DNA of 64,000 nucleotides from an uncultured Bacillota bacterium (GCA_949291945.1 CASEXH010000009.1:27953-91952); one strand, 5' to 3'. Counted from the stretch's first letter, positions 52,854 through 62,489 are shown. Translations and numbers: made by a program. The notes: generated by a model from the letters alone, not told the origin.

Positions 52854-53204
52854 TTAGTTAAAAGCTTCCCTGTTTACAAGGGTTCCGTCTCTCCAAATCC
52901 TCTCCAGGTCATAGAACAGACGATTTTCCTCGTCAAAAATATGGATCACCACATCTCTGTAATCCATCAGGATCCAGTTAGCGGTCTGGTATCCTTCCAT
53001 CTGCTTTGGTTCTACTCCGGCTCTGCCCAGTTTTTCACTGACACTGTCCGCCATAGCCTGAACCTGGTTCCGGTTGGTTCCGCTGGCGATGATAAAATAG
53101 TCTGCCAGAGTGGAAACTTTTTCAATATCAATGATCTTAATATCCTGTGCTTTTTTATCTTCCATAGCCTCACAGGCAAGACGCACCATTTCTTTACTTT
53201 CCAT
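52854..53204 (-). CDS. rsfS: ribosome silencing factor RsfS
   Basis: 116 residues; binds L14 and blocks subunit joining when nutrients are short. Motif SKEMVRLACEAMEDKKAQDI, then TLADYFIIASGTNRNQVQAMAD and NWILMDYRDVVIHIF. Start at 53204 follows AAAGG; it overlaps the yqeK end by 11 bases. Last gene of the operon. Confidence 0.95.
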   Translation of the reverse strand: MESKEMVRLACEAMEDKKAQDIKIIDIEKVSTLADYFIIASGTNRNQVQAMADSVSEKLGRAGVEPKQMEGYQTANWILMDYRDVVIHIFDEENRLFYDLERIWRDGTLVNREAFN

Positions 53205-53808
53205 GTTTTTCCTTTCTCTGCTTTCTTTCCAGGTGAAGAGTTTCATAATATTCAAAGGCCTTCCGGGTCATGGGGTCCAGAACCTTACTGCTGTTTCCCA
53301 GATAAGAAAGGCTGTCTTTTAAAATGTAGTACATGCCTTCGTCCAAATCTTCAAAAGCCTCTTTCCGGATCCATGCCAGTCTTGGGGCTTTATTTCTGCC
53401 AGGTTCGATATAATCCGCAATATAGACGATCTTTTCCAGTTCACTCATGGCTTCTTTGCCCGTAGTATGCCAGCGGATGGCAGAGAGGATCTCTTCGTCC
53501 TCGATCTGATATTTTTCCTTTGCAATATAGGCCCCCAGCTTTGCATGGAGAAGGAACGGATTGGACTTCTCCACAGATGAAATCCGTATATTCTGTTTTT
53601 TGCAGATCTTCAGTTTCTTTTTGTTTGGAATACATTTGGCACAGTCATGGAGCAGTCCTGCCATCTGGGCCTGTTCCATATCGTCATCGTGGGCCATAGC
53701 CAAAGCCGCCGCAGTATACATCACACCCAGAGTATGCCGGTATCTGTCTTTGTCCAGGTATTTTTTTAATTTTTTCTCGTATTCTGCAAAATTATACTTC
53801 ATCTTCAT
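53194..53808 (-). CDS. yqeK: HD domain protein YqeK (Ap4A hydrolase)
   Basis: 204 residues. HD signature GLLHDCAKCIPNKK, plus HAKLGAYIAKEKYQIED and AIRWHTTGKEAM. YqeK homologues hydrolyse diadenosine tetraphosphate symmetrically. AAGGA precedes the ATG; it overlaps nadD by 17 bases. Confidence 0.93.
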   Translation of the reverse strand: MKMKYNFAEYEKKLKKYLDKDRYRHTLGVMYTAAALAMAHDDDMEQAQMAGLLHDCAKCIPNKKKLKICKKQNIRISSVEKSNPFLLHAKLGAYIAKEKYQIEDEEILSAIRWHTTGKEAMSELEKIVYIADYIEPGRNKAPRLAWIRKEAFEDLDEGMYYILKDSLSYLGNSSKVLDPMTRKAFEYYETLHLERKQRKEKHGK

Positions 53809-54430
53809 CACAATCCTTATAAATATTATTTTTCTGAATATATTCGATCACCTGATCCGGCACATAATAAGCCAGGCTTCTCCCCTTCTCGATCCAGGAA
53901 CGTATCATCTTGGAAGAAATATCAATGTTTAAGGACTCCAGCTTTTCAATCTTTCCATGATATTTTTCCTCCAGTTGTTCAATGACCCTGTCCAGTTTTT
54001 CATCACTGGTATGGTTTCTGGTGCCTACCAGGATCGTACAGGCACCCAGGATCCTTGCCGGTTCTTTCCATTCGTCAAAGGTATAAAGGGAATCCGCCCC
54101 CAGGATAAAATAATATTCTGTGTCAGGATATCGTTTTTTCAGCCTTTCCAGCGTCCGATAGGTATAACTGTATCCTTCCCTGTGCATCTCTTCCATCGAC
54201 AGAGTAAAATGGGGATTGGAAGCAATGGCCAGACGGACCATCTCCACCCGCTGAGAGTCTGTGGCTCTGTTCTCTCTGTCCTGCTTATGGGGAGGGTTCC
54301 CGGCGGGCATGAATAACACATTATCTAAGTGAAACTGATGGTATGCAGTCTCCCCCAGGATTAAATGTCCGATATGGATCGGATCAAAGGTACCTCCCAT
54401 GATCCCAATCCGCTTCTTCTTTTCACTCAT
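53792..54430 (-). CDS. nadD: nicotinate-nucleotide adenylyltransferase
   Basis: Joins NaMN and ATP to give deamido-NAD. 212 residues: GIMGGTFDPIHIGHLILGE with the HxGH motif, FMPAGNPPHK and ISSKMIRSWIEKG. AGAGGAG ribosome binding site. Standard order yhbY-nadD-yqeK-rsfS. Confidence 0.96.
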   Translation of the reverse strand: MSEKKKRIGIMGGTFDPIHIGHLILGETAYHQFHLDNVLFMPAGNPPHKQDRENRATDSQRVEMVRLAIASNPHFTLSMEEMHREGYSYTYRTLERLKKRYPDTEYYFILGADSLYTFDEWKEPARILGACTILVGTRNHTSDEKLDRVIEQLEEKYHGKIEKLESLNIDISSKMIRSWIEKGRSLAYYVPDQVIEYIQKNNIYKDCDEDEV

Positions 54431-54496
54431 GGATGCTCCTCTTTCTTTCTATGCCCCGGCAGGCTCTCGAAAGCCTGTCCTGAAACTCCCTGAATC

Positions 54497-54787
54497 TCAG
54501 GGAAGAAGTATTTTTTTCTTATCCTCTTTTCCCTCTCTATAAAGGACAATCTTTTTCCCGATCACCTGGACCACCTGGGAACGGGTTCTTTCCGCCAGCA
54601 TATCCGCCAGACTTCTGGGATCATCCATACAGTTCTGGAGCACGCTGATCTTGATCAGCTCTCTTGCAGCCAGCGCCTCTTCCACAGCCTTTGTCAGCTC
54701 CGGAGTCAGGCTGGATTTCCCGATCTGGATAATGGGTTCCATTTTCATAGCAAGACTTTTTAAATAAGCTCTCTGTTTGCTTGTCAT
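54497..54787 (-). CDS. yhbY: ribosome assembly RNA-binding protein YhbY
   Basis: 96 residues, a single CRM domain: TSKQRAYLKSLAMKMEPIIQIGK and GKKIVLYREGKED. Helps 50S assembly. AGGAGT precedes the start. It follows obgE by 9 bases; the gap to nadD holds a small hairpin (54448-54475). Confidence 0.94.
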   Translation of the reverse strand: MTSKQRAYLKSLAMKMEPIIQIGKSSLTPELTKAVEEALAARELIKISVLQNCMDDPRSLADMLAERTRSQVVQVIGKKIVLYREGKEDKKKILLP

Positions 54788-54796
54788 ACTTTACTC

Positions 54797-56089
54797 CTAT
54801 TTGTAATAATCGAAATCAAAGCCGTACATCCGTACCGTATCCCCTTCCTGGATACCGGCCTTCTCCAGGTCTTCCAGGATTCCGGATTCTTTCAGGAACT
54901 TCTGGAAAAACAGGAATCCCTTTTCTGAATCCAGATTGGTATAGCCCAGCATCTTCTCGATCTTTGGTCCTTCTACGATAAAGATGTGTTCATCATCCTC
55001 TGACCGCTCTACTATATAAGGCAGATTCTCCCGGATCATCATATCCTCCGGGAAGAATTCCTGTTCAAAAACAACAGGTTCTTTGTCAATAGAATCCAGA
55101 AGCTGCTTCACATAATAGAGCAGTTCCTTCAGACCTTTGCCGCTCACCGCAGAAATGCCAAACACCCGGATACCCTGAGGCTCGAACTCTTTGCGAAGCC
55201 TCTCTACCGGATCTTCATCCCCGGGATAAACAGCATCGATCTTATTAGCCGCTATAACCTGAGGCTTTTTCATCATCTCAGGATCATAGGCCTCCAGTTC
55301 TTTATTGATCTTGTAAATATCCTCTACCGGATCCCGTCCTTCTGTAGAAGCTGCGTCTACCAGATGGATCAGCACCCTTGTCCTCTCAATATGACGCAGG
55401 AACTGATGGCCCAGCCCTACGCCCTGGGAAGCGCCCTCAATAAGCCCGGGAATATCTGCAATGACAAATCCCTGGCATCCTTCAAAATCTACCACTCCCA
55501 GATGGGGATTAATGGTGGTGAAATGATAATTGGCGATTTGGGGACGAGCATTGCTCACTCTGGAAAGAAGGGTAGATTTTCCAACATTTGGGAATCCCAG
55601 AAGGCCCACGTCTGCAATCACTTTCAGTTCTAACTGTACTTCCAGCTCCTGGGCAGCCTGTCCCGGCTGGGCATATTTCGGCGCCTGCATGGTGGCTGTA
55701 GCATAGTGCTGGTTGCCGTTTCCTCCTCTTCCCCCTTTTAATACTACCTGACGGGTATTCTCTCCGGACATATCGGCAATGACCTTCCCGCTGGCTGCGT
55801 CTTTGATCACCGTTCCTTCAGGAACTTTCAGGATAATATCTTTGCCATCGGCTCCGTGGCATCTTCTCTTGCCCCCCGGCTCTCCGTCTCCTGCAGCATA
55901 TTTTCTTTTATGACGATAATCGCTCAGGGCGTTTAATCCTTTATCCACCTCAAAAATAACATCGCCGCCTCTACCGCCGTCTCCGCCGTCAGGACCGCCG
56001 CTGGGGACAAAAAGCTCCCTTCTGAAGCTTACATGTCCGTCGCCGCCCTTACCTGAGCGGATATAGATTTTCGCTCTGTCTGCAAACAT
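54797..56089 (-). CDS. obgE: GTPase ObgE
   Basis: 50S-linked GTPase of 430 residues. N-terminal glycine-rich Obg fold (KGGDGHVSFRRELFVPSGGPDGG), central GTPase with GFPNVGKSTLLSR (G1) and NKID (G4), and the C-terminal OCT domain (about 340-430). Start at 56089 (MFADRAKIYI) follows GGAGG by 5 bases; the longer reading frame has no site. Confidence 0.96.
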   Translation of the reverse strand: MFADRAKIYIRSGKGGDGHVSFRRELFVPSGGPDGGDGGRGGDVIFEVDKGLNALSDYRHKRKYAAGDGEPGGKRRCHGADGKDIILKVPEGTVIKDAASGKVIADMSGENTRQVVLKGGRGGNGNQHYATATMQAPKYAQPGQAAQELEVQLELKVIADVGLLGFPNVGKSTLLSRVSNARPQIANYHFTTINPHLGVVDFEGCQGFVIADIPGLIEGASQGVGLGHQFLRHIERTRVLIHLVDAASTEGRDPVEDIYKINKELEAYDPEMMKKPQVIAANKIDAVYPGDEDPVERLRKEFEPQGIRVFGISAVSGKGLKELLYYVKQLLDSIDKEPVVFEQEFFPEDMMIRENLPYIVERSEDDEHIFIVEGPKIEKMLGYTNLDSEKGFLFFQKFLKESGILEDLEKAGIQEGDTVRMYGFDFDYYK

Positions 56090-56167
56090 AATTTCCTCCG
56101 TCTGATTTTCCATATGAAAAAAAGTGGCTCCAAACCAAAATGATTTGAAGCCGCCCTGTTATCGTGA

Positions 56168-56458
56168 TTACTCAGCCGTAGTTACGGGAACTACAGAAAC
56201 CTGTTTTTTGTCTCTGCCTTTTCTCTCAAAACGTACCACACCGTCTACTAATGCAAACAAAGTGTCGTCTCCGCCTCTGCCTACATTTACGCCTGGGTGG
56301 ATCTTTGTTCCACGCTGTCTGTAAAGGATGTTTCCAGCTTTTACAAACTGTCCGTCAGCTCTCTTGGCACCCAGTCTCTTGGACTCGGAATCACGGCCGT
56401 TCTTTGTAGAACCAACTCCCTTTTTATGAGCAAATAACTGAAGGTTCATCTTTAACAT
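56168..56458 (-). CDS. rpmA: 50S ribosomal protein L27
   Basis: 96 residues. The N-terminus [20 protein letters not shown] keeps the Firmicute leader that the Prp protease removes after the phenylalanine, leaving AHKKG. GGAGG lies upstream. It follows prp by 3 bases. Confidence 0.97.
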   Translation of the reverse strand: MLKMNLQLFAHKKGVGSTKNGRDSESKRLGAKRADGQFVKAGNILYRQRGTKIHPGVNVGRGGDDTLFALVDGVVRFERKGRDKKQVSVVPVTTAE

Positions 56459-56461
56459 GTC

Positions 56462-56788
56462 TTACACCTCCTCGAATATGACATCTAGATAATCCATATA
56501 TTCTTCTTCTATCCCCTGTAAACCGAGGATAAGGGAATCCAGAAGCAGTTTTGATTCTTTGGAGTATCCCGGCTCCATCTTGAGATACAGTCCTCCTTCT
56601 TCTTCGTCTACGTCAGCAGAAAAACCATCCTGTGTAAACTGTTCAATGGAATTCACTGTATTCTGAGCCAGTACCGATACAGCCGCACATACAATATCAC
56701 TGCCGCTTTCGGCATAACCTGCATGTCCCTGTATGGAAAATCCTGAAATCTCCCCTTCTGAACTCTGATAAATCGTTACTTTAATCAT
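56462..56788 (-). CDS. prp: ribosomal-processing cysteine protease Prp
   Basis: 108 residues, old name YsxB. Cleaves the L27 N-terminal peptide. Active-site histidine in IQGHAGYAESG and cysteine in DIVCAAVSVLAQNT. It sits between rplU and rpmA as expected, 5 bases after rplU. Confidence 0.95.
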   Translation of the reverse strand: MIKVTIYQSSEGEISGFSIQGHAGYAESGSDIVCAAVSVLAQNTVNSIEQFTQDGFSADVDEEEGGLYLKMEPGYSKESKLLLDSLILGLQGIEEEYMDYLDVIFEEV

Positions 56789-56793
56789 GGGGA

Positions 56794-57099
56794 TTAAGCA
56801 TTGATCTTTTCAATTTTTACTTTCGTAAACTGCTGTCTGTGACCGTTTTTCTTGTGGTATCCGGTTTTTCTCTTATACTTGTAAACGATAACTTTCTTTG
56901 CCTTACCGTTTTCAACTACAGATGCAGTTACTGTTGCATTGGCAACATCTTCGCCAACTTTTAAACCATCGTTGCTTACAGCAAGTACCTGGTCAAAAGT
57001 AACTGTTTCACCAGCTTCTGCTCCAAGCTTTTCTACTCTGATAACATCGCCTTCGGCTACTTTGTACTGTTTACCACCTGTTGCAATAATTGCGTACAT
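56794..57099 (-). CDS. rplU: 50S ribosomal protein L21
   Basis: 101 residues: [18 protein letters not shown], a [18 protein letters not shown] basic block, and the TKVKIEKI end. Start at 57099 follows GGAGG. An L21 leader RNA precedes it, so autoregulation by L21 is expected. Confidence 0.97.
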   Translation of the reverse strand: MYAIIATGGKQYKVAEGDVIRVEKLGAEAGETVTFDQVLAVSNDGLKVGEDVANATVTASVVENGKAKKVIVYKYKRKTGYHKKNGHRQQFTKVKIEKINA

Positions 57100-57102
57100 A
57101 TG

Positions 57103-57215
57103 GCACCTCCTATTATCATTACTCGCCAAATATGGTGGTCCTTTCGGGACACTTCAACCTCTTTGTGCGGCATACGATAGTATATTACCATCATTCCCTC
57201 ATTCCGTCAATATAT
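57103..57215 (-). promoter_or_regulatory. ribosomal L21 leader
   Basis: On the minus strand the leader reads CGCACAAAGAGGTTGAAGTG then TCCCGAAAGGACCACC, with GTCC and GGAC arms, then GGCGAGTAATG before the ribosome binding site. This fits the L21 leader class known from Firmicutes, by memory of its consensus. Confidence 0.65.
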
Positions 57216-57228
57216 AAATTTCATTTTT

Positions 57229-58263
57229 TTATCGGATAAAAATTTCCAGAGCCTGCCAGATCAGGTAGTCGTTCTGATAGATCACAGACTCCCCTGAGCC
57301 GTTCATCAGCATATCAAAAATACCCAGGAAAAGCAGTGCCCCACCCAAAACTATGGGGATCACTGTAAGGACCACAAGCAGTACCAGCATCTTGTTAGAT
57401 GTAAAATACCGCTGCTCCTTCCCCGGCACGCCCCGGCGGAGGAGATATGCGGCAGTATAAAAGCAGAAAGGCGCCACACAGCCCATACCGATATAAACGC
57501 CTAAAAAGGACAAAGGCAGACCGTTTTCCATCAGGGACTGAGTCACCGCCTGGGTATCTGTTCCTCCCCCTGCAGCTCCGGTCAGTCCTGAAAGCAGAGT
57601 AGGGAAAAAGTTGTTTATAAAGTGAAACAGCGCCGGATAGATCATGTTTTCTGTTTCCACCATCAGATAAGTAAGAGCAGCTCCCAGAAGGGCTGTAGGC
57701 AGGAATCTCCACAGATTGCCATGGAAAAGTCCGAAAAGCAGTCCCATCAGCACAACCAGGATCCATTTTCCTTTTATCCTGGACTGAAAACTTTTCAGGA
57801 TAAAACCTCTGTGGACAGCTTCTTCACAGACTGCCGGCATGACGCAGCTTATGAATACAGAAACTGCCAGAGGAACTGTTGCCATAAAGTCATTCAGACT
57901 TCCGCTGACAGAAAATACCTCTTCTGGAAAAAAGTAAGCCACGATCATCGTAAGAGGGATAACAGCGCTGTAAGAAGCGATCCAGCAGAGCAGCACTGCA
58001 AAAATTTTCTGCCACTGGGGGCTTTTCACCGGAAAGACCTCTTTGAAGGGTGCTTTCAAAAGCTTAGCACTGCCCAGGGCCAAAGCCAGAAGATACAACT
58101 CTGTCAGCGCCAGCCCATACATCCCCCACTTCATCTGGGCCCAGGCGATAACGGTATAGAAAGAAACCATCACCACGATAAAAAGCAGGATCCCGTGGAT
58201 GGGTTTCAACCGGTTTACCTTACCTTCTTTTCTTTTATCTTCGTAATTCCATTGCTCTTCCAT
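57229..58263 (-). CDS. CPBP family intramembrane glutamic endopeptidase
   Basis: 344 residues, about eight membrane helices. CAAX-protease motifs in order: CEEAVHRGFI (EExxxR), FGLFHGN (FxxxH) and HFINNF (HxxxN). Family roles include prenyl-protein processing, bacteriocin immunity and signalling; the target here is unknown. It overlaps the NUDIX gene end by 29 bases, so the two are probably coupled. GAGG precedes the ATG. Confidence 0.9.
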   Translation of the reverse strand: MEEQWNYEDKRKEGKVNRLKPIHGILLFIVVMVSFYTVIAWAQMKWGMYGLALTELYLLALALGSAKLLKAPFKEVFPVKSPQWQKIFAVLLCWIASYSAVIPLTMIVAYFFPEEVFSVSGSLNDFMATVPLAVSVFISCVMPAVCEEAVHRGFILKSFQSRIKGKWILVVLMGLLFGLFHGNLWRFLPTALLGAALTYLMVETENMIYPALFHFINNFFPTLLSGLTGAAGGGTDTQAVTQSLMENGLPLSFLGVYIGMGCVAPFCFYTAAYLLRRGVPGKEQRYFTSNKMLVLLVVLTVIPIVLGGALLFLGIFDMLMNGSGESVIYQNDYLIWQALEIFIR

Positions 58264-58738
58264 CTAATACCGCCTCTTTTAATTCGTTATCTATATACCA
58301 CAGCTTCAGGGAAAAGAAAGGATGGGCTTCTTTCAGAAGACGGAAAAAGATCTTATCCCCTTCCCATATTTCCAGATCCTGGATCTTTTCTTTGGGCACC
58401 CATTCCAGAACCCCCTCATTGCAGGAGGAAAGTTCTCCTTCATATTCCGTCGCCGTATACAGGCACATATATTCCGTCAAAGTATTTCCTGTTGCAGAAT
58501 CTGTAAGCTTAAAGGTGATCAGGCCCCGGAAATCATAAGTTTTCAGAGTCAGTCCTGTCTCCTCCTTAACTTCTCTAAGGAGACACTCTTCAGGACTTTC
58601 TCCCTCTTCAAAATGCCCTCCCACGCCGATCCACTTATCTTTATTTACATCATTTTTCTTCACCACCCGGTGAAGCATCAGGTAACTGTCTTCCTTCTCA
58701 ATATAACAGAGCGTTGTCATCACAGAAGGCTTCTTCAT
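58235..58738 (-). CDS. NUDIX hydrolase (8-oxo-dGTP diphosphatase-like)
   Basis: 167 residues. NUDIX box G-x5-E-x7-REVKEETGL read in GHFEEGESPEECLLREVKEE. N-terminus VMTTLCYIEKEDSYLMLHR fits the MutT/YtkD-like group. Likely cleans oxidised nucleotides; exact substrate uncertain. It begins at the rng stop (4-base overlap). Confidence 0.9.
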   Translation of the reverse strand: MKKPSVMTTLCYIEKEDSYLMLHRVVKKNDVNKDKWIGVGGHFEEGESPEECLLREVKEETGLTLKTYDFRGLITFKLTDSATGNTLTEYMCLYTATEYEGELSSCNEGVLEWVPKEKIQDLEIWEGDKIFFRLLKEAHPFFSLKLWYIDNELKEAVLDGRAMELRR

Positions 58739-59940
58739 CTTTTCCAGTCCTTTCTTTTCTTCATCTCTTCTTCCAGAGATTTCTGCACCTTTTTTCTGGT
58801 TACTTCTACAATATTCAGAGGAGTCATATCCACCACCGCTGCTTTTACAGGATCTTTTTTCAAGTAACTCTGAAGGACTCTCAAAAGTTCCTTCTTGTCT
58901 TCCTCCTCTTCCATATTGATAAAATCTATAAGAATGATCCCAGACAAATTCCGCAGCCGGAGCTGAAAAGCGATTTCCCTAGCTGCCTCCAGATTAATCT
59001 TCCGGAAGGTCTCTCTGGTATTTTTCTTATCGGAAAATTTCCCGGAGTTCACATCAATGCTCACAAAAGCCTCCGTCTGTTCAATGACCAGAAATCCCCC
59101 GGATCTCAGCCATACCTTCCGGTCCAGAGCTTCCTCCAGGGATTTCTCCAGACGATACAGCTTAGAAAGGGGCAGCAATTTATCTTCATAAAAGCGTACC
59201 GGCACTTTTCCATCTTCTCCTCCGGTATGCTCTCTGCATATCTGTGTGTAGATTTCACTATCATCTGTCACAATTTCCTCCAGATCCCGGATATAGACCC
59301 CCTGAAGGATCCTGAGAGGTTCTGACATTCCTTTTTCCAGAAGGGTATAACACACCCGGGACATGGCCCGATGTTTCAGTTCCCCATATCTGTCTCTCAG
59401 CCGAAAAAGCTCCTCTGTCAGTTCTTCAGGAGAAGCCTCCCGGGCGTTGGTCCGGACAATGATCCCTTCCTCACCGGTTACATGTTCCTGAAGAATGGTC
59501 CGGATACGGGTTTTCTCTTCTTTTGTAAGCTTTGCGGAAAAACCCAGTTGTTTTCTCTGGCTGGTCAGGACCAGATATTTTCCTGTAAAGTTGAGATTTC
59601 CCGTAACAGAGGGAAGTTTAGACTTGATCCCTTCCCGGGATACCTGAACCACTACCTCGTCTCCTTCTTTTATCACCCTGTCCTTTTTCGCATTGGTAAA
59701 CAGAGGGGAATCTCCTTCTTCCAGGTCATAATAGCACATTTTCCCGGGCACAATTTCAATAAAAGCGCAGTGTATATTTTTCTTGATGTTTTTCACCTTG
59801 CCGATATAAATATTGCCCAGGAGTTTTTCTTCCCCCTCCCGGACAATATTGAACTGACAGATACGGCCATCTTCCTCTTTTGCGCTGACCAGAAGATTCT
59901 CTCCACCAAAATCCATATGTGTAATGATCAGCCTACTCAC
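58735..59940 (-). CDS. rng: ribonuclease E/G family protein
   Basis: Single-strand RNA endonuclease of 401 residues. S1-like N-terminal domain (GNIYIGKVKNIKKNIHCAFI), then the catalytic aspartates in VSIDVNSGKFSDKKN and LIDFINMEEEEDK. A GTG at 59940 is the likely start: it fits the family N-terminus SRLIITHMD; the longer frame runs into the preceding gene. It lies downstream of the radical SAM pair and upstream of rplU, the usual clostridial order. Confidence 0.93.
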   Translation of the reverse strand: MSRLIITHMDFGGENLLVSAKEEDGRICQFNIVREGEEKLLGNIYIGKVKNIKKNIHCAFIEIVPGKMCYYDLEEGDSPLFTNAKKDRVIKEGDEVVVQVSREGIKSKLPSVTGNLNFTGKYLVLTSQRKQLGFSAKLTKEEKTRIRTILQEHVTGEEGIIVRTNAREASPEELTEELFRLRDRYGELKHRAMSRVCYTLLEKGMSEPLRILQGVYIRDLEEIVTDDSEIYTQICREHTGGEDGKVPVRFYEDKLLPLSKLYRLEKSLEEALDRKVWLRSGGFLVIEQTEAFVSIDVNSGKFSDKKNTRETFRKINLEAAREIAFQLRLRNLSGIILIDFINMEEEEDKKELLRVLQSYLKKDPVKAAVVDMTPLNIVEVTRKKVQKSLEEEMKKRKDWKR

Positions 59941-60640
59941 TTTCTTCACCCAGATCTTCCAGGGATACCAGTTTCCTCTCTCCCTCTTCTCCCAGATCTC
60001 CATAAACTTCCATTCTGTGAGTCAGAAGCGACAGAGGCTGAAACTCCTGTCCGCAGAAAGCAAAAAAGGCTTCCATGACCAGCTCCGGCTTAGTGTTCTT
60101 TACACTTCCTGCAGCCAGCTTCAGAAAAATACTCTCTCCCCGGATCTCCATCTCATATATATAAGGTTTAATATCTACCTCTTTCTCGTTTTTCTTGGTT
60201 TTTTTCAGGATCCGGATCTCCTGCTGCTCCATAAAAGCGGGAACCTTCTCCTTCCAGTCTTTCCCGGGCTCCATGCCTTCCCGGAAGGATACCAGATAAT
60301 CTGCCGCAGCCACCAGAGACATGGCCTTTCCTTTTTTGCCTTCCGGAACCTCCCGGACGCTTAAAACTTCCATGCCTTCCACCATAACCTGGTTCAGCCG
60401 CTCCACCGCTTCTTTAGAAGACATTGGCGTCTTCAGCTCCAGATCAAAATATTCACCCTCGCTGGTGACTCCTACTCCCAGAGGAGCCGCAAAAGACATG
60501 ATCATATGGGGGCTGAACCCTTCAGAATAGGCAGCGTCCAGTCCCGCTCTTTTTACCGCTTTCTGAAAGTACCGCATAATATCCAGGTGTCCGATAAACT
60601 TCATAGCTCCCTGTTTTGCAAACTTAATTCTTACCTTCAA
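59933..60640 (-). CDS. radical SAM-associated protein (TIGR03936/DUF2344)
   Basis: 235 residues, starts KVRIKFAKQGAMKFIGHLDIMRYFQKAV, the DUF2344 motif; YSEGFSPHMIMSFAAPLGVGV follows. Always paired with the B12 radical SAM protein upstream; role unknown. The start is probably the TTG at 60640, 8 bases after GGAGG; a GTG three codons earlier overlaps the site. It overlaps both neighbours. Confidence 0.9.
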   Translation of the reverse strand: MKVRIKFAKQGAMKFIGHLDIMRYFQKAVKRAGLDAAYSEGFSPHMIMSFAAPLGVGVTSEGEYFDLELKTPMSSKEAVERLNQVMVEGMEVLSVREVPEGKKGKAMSLVAAADYLVSFREGMEPGKDWKEKVPAFMEQQEIRILKKTKKNEKEVDIKPYIYEMEIRGESIFLKLAAGSVKNTKPELVMEAFFAFCGQEFQPLSLLTHRMEVYGDLGEEGERKLVSLEDLGEESE

Positions 60641-62489
60641 CGCAGACACCTCCTTTATATGCTCCTGCGCCGCAGCCGGAACATTGCTGTCGGCAGTTTG
60701 GGGTAACTTCCCCTTTCATAGCCTTTTCCCACTCTCTCTTCAGGAAATTCTTGGTCACGCCGATGGAAATAAAATCCCAGGGGAAGATCTCATCTAAGGG
60801 ACGTTCCCTTAAGGTATAGAATTCCGGATCAATGCCCAGCTCTTCAAAGGCCTCCATCCAAAGGTCATAGCGGAAATACTCAGACCAGGAGTCAAAGATA
60901 GCTCCTTTCTTATAAGCAGCCTCCAGCACATCCGCTACTTTCCGGTCTCCTCTGGCCAGGATTCCCTCCAGGACTGTGACATCCGCCTCATGGTAATTAT
61001 ATTTAATACTCTTCTGATTTAACTGGGCCCGGATCTCTTCTTTTACTACTTTTGCCTTATCCAGATAGTCCTCTTTCCGGAACATCCCTGCCCACTGGAA
61101 AGGTGTGAAAGGCTTAGGCACAAAGAAGGAAGTGCTGACCACGATCTGGCATCTGCCGTGGCGCTGGTCCTTTGGTATCTCATAATATTTCTTAGCGATC
61201 TCCTCCGCCAGATGAGCGATCCCCTTCATATCTTCTTCTGTCTCTGTGGGAAGTCCCAGCATAAAATACAGCTTTACTCTGGTCCATCCTCCCTGGAAAG
61301 CCCTGGCGGCTCCTTCCAGGATCACTTCTTCTGTAAGGCCTTTGTTGATCACATCCCGGAGTCTCTGGGAACCGGCTTCCGGAGCAAAGGTCAGACTGCT
61401 CTTTTTGATATCCTGGACCTTGCTCATCACATCCAGGGAAAAGGCGTCGATCCGCAAAGAAGGAAGGGAAATATTTACCTTCCGGGCAGAACATTCCTCG
61501 ATCAGGTAGTCGATCAGCTCCGGCAGTTTTGAATAGTCGCTGGAACTTAAAGAGCTGAGAGAAATCTCCTCATGGCCGGTGCTTTCTATAAGAGCCCTGG
61601 CTGTATCCTTTAAAAATTCCAGATCCCGCTCTCTTGTAGGACGGTAAAGCATACCTGCCTGGCAGAACCTGCAGCCCCGGATACATCCTCTCTGGATCTC
61701 CAGGACCACTCTGTCCTGGGTAGCCTTGATAAAAGGCACTACCGGCTTTCTGGGATAATAAGTATGAGTCACATCCATGACTACCTGTTTCTCGATCTTT
61801 TCTTTTGCATGAGGGTTATTGGGGGTAAAGGCTTTAATAGTCCCGTCTTCATGATACTCTACATCATAAAAAACCGGCACATAGATCCCCGGCACTTCCG
61901 CCGCCATCTCCAGAAATTCCTTTCTGGACTTTCCGGATTTTTTCCATTCTTTATAAATGTCTAAAAGATCATTGAATACCGTTTCTCCCTCCCCGATATA
62001 AAACATATCAAAAAAGGGGGCAAGAGGTTCGGGGTTATAGGCACAGGGACCTCCTCCCATGACAAAGGGATGCTCCTTGGTCCTGTCTGCCGCCCGAAGA
62101 GGAATCTGGCTTAAATCCAGCACCTGGAGGATATTGGTGTAGCACATCTCGTACTGAATTGTAATTCCCAGGAAATCAAAGTCCTTTACCGGATCCTGAG
62201 ACTCCAGGGCAAAAAGAGGGATCTGCTCCTCCCTCATGACCTTGTCCAGATCCGGCCAGGGAGAATACACTCTCTCACACCAGGTATCCTCTCTCTGGTT
62301 AAACATGTCATAGAGGATCTGGATTCCCAGATGGGACATGCCGATTTCGTAGACATCCGGGAACGCCATAACAAAACGCACCTCCACCTTTTCCTTGTCC
62401 TTCATCACCGAGTTTACCTCATTCCCGATGTAACGGGCAGGCTTCTCGATGTTTAATAATATTTCATCATTTAAAGCTAGTTTTCTCAT
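60624..62489 (-). CDS. B12-binding radical SAM protein (TIGR03960)
   Basis: 621 residues. N-terminal cobalamin-binding-like domain (about 1-200; FVMAFPDVYEIGMSHLGIQI), then the radical SAM core with the cluster motif CIRGCRFC and a TIM barrel, then a C-terminal cysteine cluster (CRQQCSGCGAGAY). Function unknown, but tightly linked to rng, rplU and obgE across Clostridia. Start at 62489 follows AGAGG. Confidence 0.93.
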   Translation of the reverse strand: MRKLALNDEILLNIEKPARYIGNEVNSVMKDKEKVEVRFVMAFPDVYEIGMSHLGIQILYDMFNQREDTWCERVYSPWPDLDKVMREEQIPLFALESQDPVKDFDFLGITIQYEMCYTNILQVLDLSQIPLRAADRTKEHPFVMGGGPCAYNPEPLAPFFDMFYIGEGETVFNDLLDIYKEWKKSGKSRKEFLEMAAEVPGIYVPVFYDVEYHEDGTIKAFTPNNPHAKEKIEKQVVMDVTHTYYPRKPVVPFIKATQDRVVLEIQRGCIRGCRFCQAGMLYRPTRERDLEFLKDTARALIESTGHEEISLSSLSSSDYSKLPELIDYLIEECSARKVNISLPSLRIDAFSLDVMSKVQDIKKSSLTFAPEAGSQRLRDVINKGLTEEVILEGAARAFQGGWTRVKLYFMLGLPTETEEDMKGIAHLAEEIAKKYYEIPKDQRHGRCQIVVSTSFFVPKPFTPFQWAGMFRKEDYLDKAKVVKEEIRAQLNQKSIKYNYHEADVTVLEGILARGDRKVADVLEAAYKKGAIFDSWSEYFRYDLWMEAFEELGIDPEFYTLRERPLDEIFPWDFISIGVTKNFLKREWEKAMKGEVTPNCRQQCSGCGAGAYKGGVCVEGKN

